Of a stretch of DNA of 64,000 nt, positions 57,163 to 64,000 are shown piece after piece (position 1 is the stretch's first letter; the number at the start of each line of letters is the position of its first letter). The position numbers and the translations under genes were made by a program. Below the pieces are notes generated by a model. That model ran no database searches. It saw nothing but the letters and a program-made list of their open reading frames with translations, and was not told the origin of the DNA. The stretch covers positions 124,001 through 188,000 of the forward strand of contig FMBT01000298.1 in assembly GCA_900095095.1 (NCBI GenBank). Direction: 5' to 3'. The DNA is from Fragilariopsis cylindrus CCMP1102. Its lineage: Eukaryota; Bacillariophyta; Bacillariophyceae; Bacillariales; Bacillariaceae.

Positions 57163-58269
57163 TCAAGTATCGGTGTTATTGAACCACGATAAGTAACTTT
57201 CTTCCCATATGATAATATGTTGTTTTATATCCTTTTCTATATATTTAGTAATAATATTATTCATTAGATTTTCTGATCGTTCCATTTTACTAATATGTGA
57301 TGCTTCATCATCGTCACCTCCTTTTGACGATGATGAAAAAGCAAATTTTCGTACCAATGCTGGTATTCGAAATTTCATTTCCATCGTCCCATTACATCGG
57401 AGAACTAATGATTCTTCATCATCATCGTTACCTTCGTTAATACCAGATGACGAAAATCCAAGTCTTGTGAAAAGTTTCGTATCTATACTTTTGTTGTTGT
57501 TGTTGTTGTTGGTATTTTTCTTATTTTTTTCTGATAATTTCATCAGCCTATTAAAAATCCATACTATAGGCCTTGACCCACTTGAAACGTTAGTTTCATC
57601 TTTGATTAGTACAAGTTCTAACTCAGGGTAGTGACTATCAATATCAATCAAGTTGGTACCAATTAAAGCTGACCATTCCACTGTAAGTCCTGGGATGGAA
57701 ATTCCAGCAGTTCGAACTGATACAATAAAACATTTAGCATCATCATTATTATCAGAATTGGAAGTAGATTGGGTTGATGGCTTTGCTGCGCTAACACGAT
57801 GACATGCAATAGTCCATTCTTCTAATAGTTCTGTTGTGGTTGGAACAATCTTCATTTGTATGGATTCTCCTGCCCGTAATAAATTTTGAGGATCTATTAG
57901 AAAATCACCTAACATTAAATCTGATGATGATGAAAGTTGTGGTAATTTTTCTGACTTGGTTTGAAATGTTGATTGAAACGTTAACATATTCTTTGTGTCG
58001 TTGTCGTCGTTGTCGTTGTCGTTTTGATCATAATCGTCATCATTATTATTCCTATCATCATCGAGTAAATTATTTTCGTCTGCTGTTTCGCCAATGCCAC
58101 CTATTGTCGCAACAAATACCTTCAGTCGTTGTCGTTGTCGTTGTCGTTGTCGAGGGCTAGTATTGCTACAAGTATTACTTCTTGGTAACAAAAATGCCGA
58201 CGACGAGAAAGCCCACGAAAAGAAGCAGAGAAGGCATATCGAAATTGATTTTACCAAGATGCAGGTCAT
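57163..58269 (-). CDS. hypothetical plastid protein, member B of a paralogue pair
   Basis: An intronless 368-aa frame. MTCILVKSISICLLCFFSWAFSSSAFLLPRSN has a signal peptide then SSAFLLP, a textbook plastid import motif. A run of alternating Arg/Gln codons and an Asp/Asn-rich stretch follow. The core reads LGDFLIDPQNLLRAGESIQMKIVPTTTELLEEWTIACHRV, TAGISIPGLTVEW, ELELVLIKDETNVSSGSRPIVWIFNRLMKLS, GTMEMKFRIPALVRKFAF and a helical C-terminus. It parallels the 55776 protein motif by motif. It may bind a small hydrophobic ligand if the START-like guess is right. Confidence 0.7.
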   Translation of the reverse strand: MTCILVKSISICLLCFFSWAFSSSAFLLPRSNTCSNTSPRQRQRQRQRLKVFVATIGGIGETADENNLLDDDRNNNDDDYDQNDNDNDDNDTKNMLTFQSTFQTKSEKLPQLSSSSDLMLGDFLIDPQNLLRAGESIQMKIVPTTTELLEEWTIACHRVSAAKPSTQSTSNSDNNDDAKCFIVSVRTAGISIPGLTVEWSALIGTNLIDIDSHYPELELVLIKDETNVSSGSRPIVWIFNRLMKLSEKNKKNTNNNNNNKSIDTKLFTRLGFSSSGINEGNDDDEESLVLRCNGTMEMKFRIPALVRKFAFSSSSKGGDDDEASHISKMERSENLMNNIITKYIEKDIKQHIIIWEESYLSWFNNTDT

Positions 58270-59003
58270 TTTAATAAGTATCGAGAATGTACAGTATGAG
58301 ATGAAATAACTTTACAGTCGTCAACGGATGATGATAAGATATGATTGAATAGTATGTGTTGGGGTCAAATCGTTATGAAGTACAATGTGTGCGGCACCTA
58401 ACCTTGAACCTGCAAGCCTTCATTCCGGACAATATCTTAAACTGCCTCCACGTACTTTGAAGTACAGTAGGACCTACAGTACAGTACATCGAAATATAGC
58501 CCTTGATATATAATATTATGTTCCAATCAATAATCCCCGCGATTGACTTGGTAAATAATAAGAGCCGATCTCTATTTGATCAGACCCGCCGAATTTTAGT
58601 CGTTAAAAACACGTAGTAGAGTGTTTAAGTACTAGGACTAGTAATTATTAGAATATCAATAAAACAACCAAAAATTATTATTTTGTCGTTTTGTTATCGT
58701 GGACGGATATTTAAGGAGTGATTTTACGCGAGGATCACCGAATTTTCATGCGCGTTTTAGGGGCCCATACGGCGTAAGGTTGATAGGTATATCCTTTCAA
58801 TACTTCGAGAAAAATGTGTAGATACGTGGAGCGAGTTTTGATCTTATTTTTTGACATTCATTTAAAGAACGTGTCAGTATTTATTTTTAGCATTTTTAAA
58901 ATAAAAGTAAGAAAAATGATACAGTTGAATTCTACCGGTAGCCCCCCACATACACATTAGAAAACAAGAAGAACAATACATAATAATTTTTTTCTTCTAT
59001 TTC
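58270..59003. other. intergenic, nothing recognised
   Basis: About 0.7 kb between two minus-strand genes. It should hold the promoter of the 58269 gene near its left end. No coding or repeat signal is seen. Confidence 0.5.
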
Positions 59004-60707
59004 TTATTCTATATATCCAACCACTGTCCGTTCTCCACTTCTATTAGAAAACAAATGAAATGTCTCTACACCAACCACATTGACAGACGATGTACTGCGC
59101 AGTTTATCAACAACTTTCTCAACCTGTGAATCAAATGCACCCTTTGAATGTCCCATTACACATTTCAACGTCAGAACAAAGAATGCATTGGGTGCCAATA
59201 ATCCTGTCTCCTTGGCCATCAGTAGCTGATCAACTTGTTCCACCATCTCATGAAGACACATATCACTAACCCAAATCTTGACTTGACCCGCAGCAGCCTC
59301 TTCCTTCTGTAGTAGTATTGGCAATGCATCTTGAATTTTCATTTGCATATGACGTGTCTCTTCTAACTTTGCGACAGATGGTGCTAATGAGCCAGGATCA
59401 ACACTGTATACTTTTGGACAATGGAAATGCTCTACCAGATACTTGGTCCAGCCTCCCGGGGCAGAACCGCAATCCAAGGCTATTGATTCGTACAAGTCTT
59501 GATCTATTGTACCATGGCTAGCCTCGTACGTTTCTTTTGCCTCCTTCAGTTTATAGTAGGCTCGGGAAACATCGTCTCCACTACTATCATCAACAATAAT
59601 ATCTTTTGTATCAATCACGTCCAATTCCAATGACGCTCTTGATATACCAATCATATAAAGTCTATTGTCTTCTTGAAGTTGCTGCTCTTCCCATCCCCGT
59701 CCCCTGTATTGATACACTTCGACCACAGAAATCATATGACTAAATCCCTTAGGAGAAATCGTAAAGTGTTGCGAATCGTCCTCATTTATGATACCATCAA
59801 ATGATTGAAGAAGGCAAGATTGATGTTTTGGCGGAAAAGCTTGCACCCGAAGCGAGCTCACATCTTTGTTTTGAGATGAAATGTCAAAAAGATTCTTTGC
59901 GATATTGTTACATCCCTGTTCTGTTGCTAGGTTTCCCTTTTTCAACCCTGGCTGTACAATATATGACTTGTTGATGGCTCTTGCCAAAAGTGGATCCGTG
60001 TTCAGAATTCTTGATAATTGGCTTGGATTGTCACAAGATAGGAATAGTATGGACATATTTCTGCTATTGGCGGCGTTGGTCGATCCAACGACCCTGCAAG
60101 AAGTATCAGATGCTGTGTCCCCCCTTGGATGATTGTTGTTCTGACTATTATTCCACCGATGAAAATACTCCACCAACCGATCAAGATGTGTCGACTGCAC
60201 CTGCAAAATCAAATTAGTCTCTCTACTAAACTCCTCAATTTGTGTTCTACCTTCAAGTTCCTTTGCACGTGCTGCGTTACTCCTCTGTCTAGTCTCTTTT
60301 GGCATGGCATACTGAACCTCATTATACACACTAACATCAGCATCAGTTTTAGTTGATGGCTTTGGCGCTTCAATTGCTCGTTGGGCAGAGTCAATATCAT
60401 CAAACGTAACAAAGCAGTAGGGCAATCGCCTTCTCTTATCCGTTGCTTCATCTTGTCCAATGATAAGAATGTTCTGGACTGTTCCAAACTCAGAAAATGT
60501 AGCTTTGATGCTTTCTTCGGTGCATGTATGGGAGATACCGCCGACAAATACTCGAGAGGATGGCGTCGTTGTGATTTTGCGATTGATGGGTGATAGTGTA
60601 GATGCTAGACTATTACCTGCTAGTGATTCAGCGAATCGATGATTGCATGATAGCGATAGGAGTATTGCAACGGATACTTTTATTGTGGATGGAGAAATGA
60701 GAGCCAT
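59004..60707 (-). CDS. RRM domain fused to FtsJ/RlmM-like RNA 2'-O-methyltransferase
   Basis: An intronless 567-aa frame from ATG 60707. Residues 1-30 are a signal peptide-like stretch (MALISPSTIKVSVAILLSLSC, then FAES) that may lead to the plastid. An RRM lies at about 52-125 with RNP motifs RVFVGGIS and LPYCFVTFDD. The middle 150-370 is not recognised and may hold a THUMP-like region. The C-terminal third is a Rossmann RNA methyltransferase: SRAYYKLKEA (Lys near 385), DCGSAPGGWTKYL (SAM site near 416), SDMCLHEM (Asp near 481), FVLTLKC (Lys near 512) and SGERTVVGYIE (Glu near 560). This Lys-Asp-Lys-Glu set is that of FtsJ/RlmE and RlmM enzymes, which methylate rRNA ribose. The target here is unknown. 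Confidence 0.85.
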   Translation of the reverse strand: MALISPSTIKVSVAILLSLSCNHRFAESLAGNSLASTLSPINRKITTTPSSRVFVGGISHTCTEESIKATFSEFGTVQNILIIGQDEATDKRRRLPYCFVTFDDIDSAQRAIEAPKPSTKTDADVSVYNEVQYAMPKETRQRSNAARAKELEGRTQIEEFSRETNLILQVQSTHLDRLVEYFHRWNNSQNNNHPRGDTASDTSCRVVGSTNAANSRNMSILFLSCDNPSQLSRILNTDPLLARAINKSYIVQPGLKKGNLATEQGCNNIAKNLFDISSQNKDVSSLRVQAFPPKHQSCLLQSFDGIINEDDSQHFTISPKGFSHMISVVEVYQYRGRGWEEQQLQEDNRLYMIGISRASLELDVIDTKDIIVDDSSGDDVSRAYYKLKEAKETYEASHGTIDQDLYESIALDCGSAPGGWTKYLVEHFHCPKVYSVDPGSLAPSVAKLEETRHMQMKIQDALPILLQKEEAAAGQVKIWVSDMCLHEMVEQVDQLLMAKETGLLAPNAFFVLTLKCVMGHSKGAFDSQVEKVVDKLRSTSSVNVVGVETFHLFSNRSGERTVVGYIE

Positions 60708-61979
60708 GTTGTAGTACTTGTATGAGAGATGAGAGCATCGATGATGGAGGCTACTACTAGCTGGCTAGCTACTGTACTAACGTTAGCAGGCGATTATAAT
60801 GTTCTGCATGTTGTGCATATTATTCATTATTTTCTGCACACTGCACAATTCTTAATTCAAAGTTTTATCTGTGAATGTTTTATGGTTCTCGTGCGTCGTT
60901 CTCTCTTGATTCGTGATCTAACTCTAACATGACTGTACTTAATAATGCTAATGCAAAGAATAGTAACCAAAACCACCATATCTAACTTATTACAACAGCA
61001 ACAACCATACATAGTTTAGATATGAAGTATGACAGCAGTACCAATGATAAGCTTCTCTCAGCTAATTTGTTGTTCGCAGGATGGGGCTGTCCATTATTAT
61101 TGAGCTCCTCTCCTTCCGCCTCCTGAACCCCCCTCGTAAAATATACCCCCTTAAATTGTTTTGTTATTATTGATCTTCCTTCTAGCAAAAATGAGCCTAT
61201 AGTGTACCAGCAATATGCATATTTCATAGATACGTGTGTCATCTTTTGGCATGAGAGCAGCTTTAATGATGGCCCGGTGTACCTTAATCAAGAGATTGCT
61301 TCTTTTTCTGTTCTGCTGCTGCTAGCTGCTGCTGCTGTGCACAACGGCACATCTCCAACTTTTTAAGGACATACAGTTTGATAGTGTGAGATTGAAGTAA
61401 GAGTTCATGGCATGATATATCAGGTTGTGGCAAAGGAATCTAATTCCAACCCTGATTGACATGACATTGCTTGCACACAGACTTTGAAGAAGACCTCTAC
61501 TACAAATATTACTATCTAATGATAGTCCGCGAATTGCTCACACAATATCAAAAAAACACAACGCTGCTAACGTTAACTTACTATCTCAACTACAAGTATG
61601 GAATGAAAGAATCTGAAACGGAAAAGGGCTCATATAATTGCTCGCACCACTTTACCTTCGCGTTCACTTGATTCGGCGTCAAATTCACGTAGCTCCGATT
61701 TTAAGGGTTATAGAGGCTTTAGTGCGTAAGTTTGCGTTCGCTGGAGGAAGTACCTTCTTTAGTGATAATAATTACACCGGGTAGAGAAAACTGAATGGAT
61801 ACTATATTATGATCTATGACTTCATTATTTATTTTGTCATTCATTATTTATTGATACTAGTAACCCCATATCGACTAAGTTACTGTATGTCATACTTGTA
61901 AATCAAGAATAGAACGAATAACGCAGCATCAGCAGCCGTGAATAAAGAGACTACAACAAAAAAGGTAACAACAACGACG
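60708..61979. other. divergent spacer
   Basis: About 1.27 kb between the methyltransferase and glycosyltransferase starts, so it likely holds both promoters. A CTGCTG run near 61313-61345 is the only repeat. No gene is supported. Confidence 0.5.
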
Positions 61980-64000
61980 ATGACGACAATCCTTCAACAA
62001 CGAAACGAAGCAACATCCATATACAATCGTTTTCGTCGTCGTTCATCGAAAACAAAACATACATTCATCACATTCATATTCCTACTATTTATTATTCTTC
62101 CTTTGTTCCAAAATTTAAATTTACTTTCATCATTTAATAATAATGATCCAAATATTAATTCAGATGTTTATTCAAACTTACCACAACTATCATCACAATT
62201 AGTATCAAAGAATCAAGGAGTGCAGGTACAAGATCGAGACATACTTCTACAGGAATATCTTATACAAAACGACAATACTACTACTAACAAACAACGAGTT
62301 CCACGAAAACAAACAAGTAATAATTCAAATACTTATTCAGACTTACCACAACTGACATCACAATTATCATCGAAGAAGAATCAAGTAGTACAGGTACAAG
62401 ATCGAGACATACTTCAACAAGGGTATCCCACACATAACGACAATACTATTACTACAAAACAACGGCTTCCACGAAAAAACACAAATGTCTTTATCTTAAA
62501 TTCAGATATATGTTGTGATATAATCACGACAAACACCATGACAGGAAAAAAAGAAAGTAATTGGTTGTCCAATGCAGGATGTAATCATTTATTAATAGAT
62601 GGAATAGCTAGATCAGATATATTAAATCGTACGTTTGATGTCCATGAAGAAGATGCCGTATGGGTCTATATGATATTTCATGAATATCCACTGCCGGCAA
62701 TCAAACAACGGATCGAAGAAAGTATAGTCGAACGAAAGAAACGAAAAAGTAATCGAGCATTAGATACTACTCCTAACCTAACATCAGACATAGATATAGA
62801 TATCAATATTGATAATATATCAATACCATCATGGGAAATATATTTAATTGATGAAAGTGATAGTGGTTACGTCAATCAACCAAAACACAAAGGGAACAAT
62901 CAAATAGAGTTGTTACTAGGTATTAGTTCACTGTTATCATCGTTGGATGATACTAATCATATAAATCGCAATCATAGTGGTACAACAAGTACTACTAATC
63001 ATACAGATAATGGTAATAATAATAGTGGTAAAAGTCTCTATAATCATACTCATCATCGTCGTCATATACATATGACAACACGAAAAATGGTGGAAAGAAG
63101 ATATATTCGATTTGAAGATGATGAATTTTTGAAGAGTGATTATTTTCAAAAAAATAAGAATCAAATTCTCAAAGGTATATATCCCCTGGGAAAAATACAA
63201 CTATAAATACAACATGGCCCATTGTTAATGCCACCATTCCTTTCAATCGATTAGGTACGAAAATAAATTGGACCGAACCACAACAAACCAAACATATTTA
63301 TGGTGGTAAACCACGTCAATTTAGATATTTCGTGAGAAGTGATATCATTGATTGGATAGAAACATCATTGAATGGGACATTGTATCCTGATCTTGATAAT
63401 AATCATAATCAACAACAATATCTTGATTTGGTATATGATCAAAATCGTACATTGGCAGATGTAGCTCATTTTACGTATCGTAAGGAAACAATAGAATTAC
63501 GTGGTCATGTCAATATGTATTTACAACAAATGGAAAAAGAATGGGAAATAGAGCAACAAGAAATTCAACAACAAAGAAATGACAGTAGCTATTCCAACAA
63601 CAAAAACAAGAGCAAACACAACAAGGAAATGATAACCCTAATGACATCAACCACTACCTCGACTAGTTTTACAGTAACTCCACACCAAAAATTCTTCTTA
63701 GGGATTGTGGGGGGTAAGGGACGATCCGGTCGTCGATCAGTCCAAAGTCAATATTGTTATCAACTCCTCAAAAGTAAAATTATTGTGGTCGGACAACGAT
63801 TGAAATGGGAAGATCATTGGAGATTGATGGAAGCACTTGCGTTGGGTGGATTAGTCTTTACCGATCCCTCTGTGGGTGATTTGCCATTTGGTTTGGTGGA
63901 GGGATATTCTATTATTGTGTATCATTCACTTGCCGAATTAAAAACAAAAATACAGTATTATTTACATCCCTCCAATGAAAAGGAACGATTGCAAATTGCC
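61980..64000 (+). CDS. exostosin-like glycosyltransferase, type II membrane protein, 3' partial
   Basis: Two exons in view: 61980..63174 and 63255..64000, running off the window in frame. The GTATAT...TTAG intron of 80 bases keeps frame. Without it the frame would stop at 63206. The ATG at 61980 (MTTILQQRNEATS) is used because the frame upstream has only a GTG. A basic stretch precedes one transmembrane helix at about 27-46 (FITFIFLLFIILPLFQNL), the layout of a Golgi enzyme. The stem holds a tandem repeat. The catalytic part shows QFRYFVRSDIIDWIE, FFLGIVGGKGRSGRRS, LKWEDHWRLMEALALGGLVFTDP and LPFGLVEGYSIIVY, resembling exostosin and related diatom glycosyltransferases. Donor and acceptor sugars are unknown. 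Confidence 0.72.

Noticed and set aside
1-64000. CRISPR arrays, rRNA genes or bacterial operons
   Set aside because: No regularly spaced repeats, no rRNA-like stretches, and genes have spliceosomal introns.

Overview
The window looks like nuclear DNA of a diatom, most likely a pennate one. It is AT-rich, with short GT-AG introns of about 80-280 bases. Many proteins begin with a signal peptide followed by a short plastid transit region whose first residue is Phe (the stramenopile ASAFAP-type signal). It carries a magnesium-chelatase D gene with such a signal, and a Ty1/copia element of the diatom CoDi kind. The species cannot be named from the sequence. Splice sites were placed by reading frame and family similarity, not by transcripts.

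Layout: 1-5.6 kb holds the end of a METTL21-type methyltransferase gene, a plastid LPA1-like/NTF2-like fusion gene (-), and an FAD dehydrogenase gene (+). 6.3-11 kb holds a small hypothetical, a DJ-1/PfpI gene and a MYG1 gene, all on the minus strand. 11.3-15.6 kb holds a repeat-built coiled-coil gene and RAD17. 16.9-23.1 kb is a young LTR retrotransposon with identical LTRs and a 5-base target duplication. 24.9-28.7 kb holds ChlD and a plastid BolA gene. 29.7-35.5 kb is a large polyglutamine SNF2/BRM-type remodeller with a bromodomain. 36.7-41 kb holds a TALE homeobox gene and a DHX35-like helicase.

41.7-47.2 kb holds a small secreted protein, a MITE-like inverted-repeat element, and two neighbouring genes with broken frames (F-box/Sel1 and PAS-domain). 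48-55.5 kb holds 5-formyltetrahydrofolate cyclo-ligase, a plastid hypothetical, a SPB4/DDX55 helicase and an AIM24-family gene. 55.7-60.7 kb holds a tail-to-tail pair of distant paralogues and an RRM-FtsJ methyltransferase fusion. 62-64 kb holds a membrane-anchored exostosin-like glycosyltransferase that runs off the window.

There is no operon logic: genes are single units on both strands. Themes that recur are plastid function (ChlD, BolA, DJ-1-like, LPA1-like and unknowns), RNA handling (three helicase/methyltransferase genes) and chromatin or checkpoint control (SNF2, RAD17). The most unusual sequence signal is a 12-base perfect complement between the primer-binding site of the copia element and its own LTR, which suggests self-priming. 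Next are a 323-bp TA-flanked inverted-repeat element with a G-rich core, and the cluster of frame breaks at 44.7-47.2 kb.
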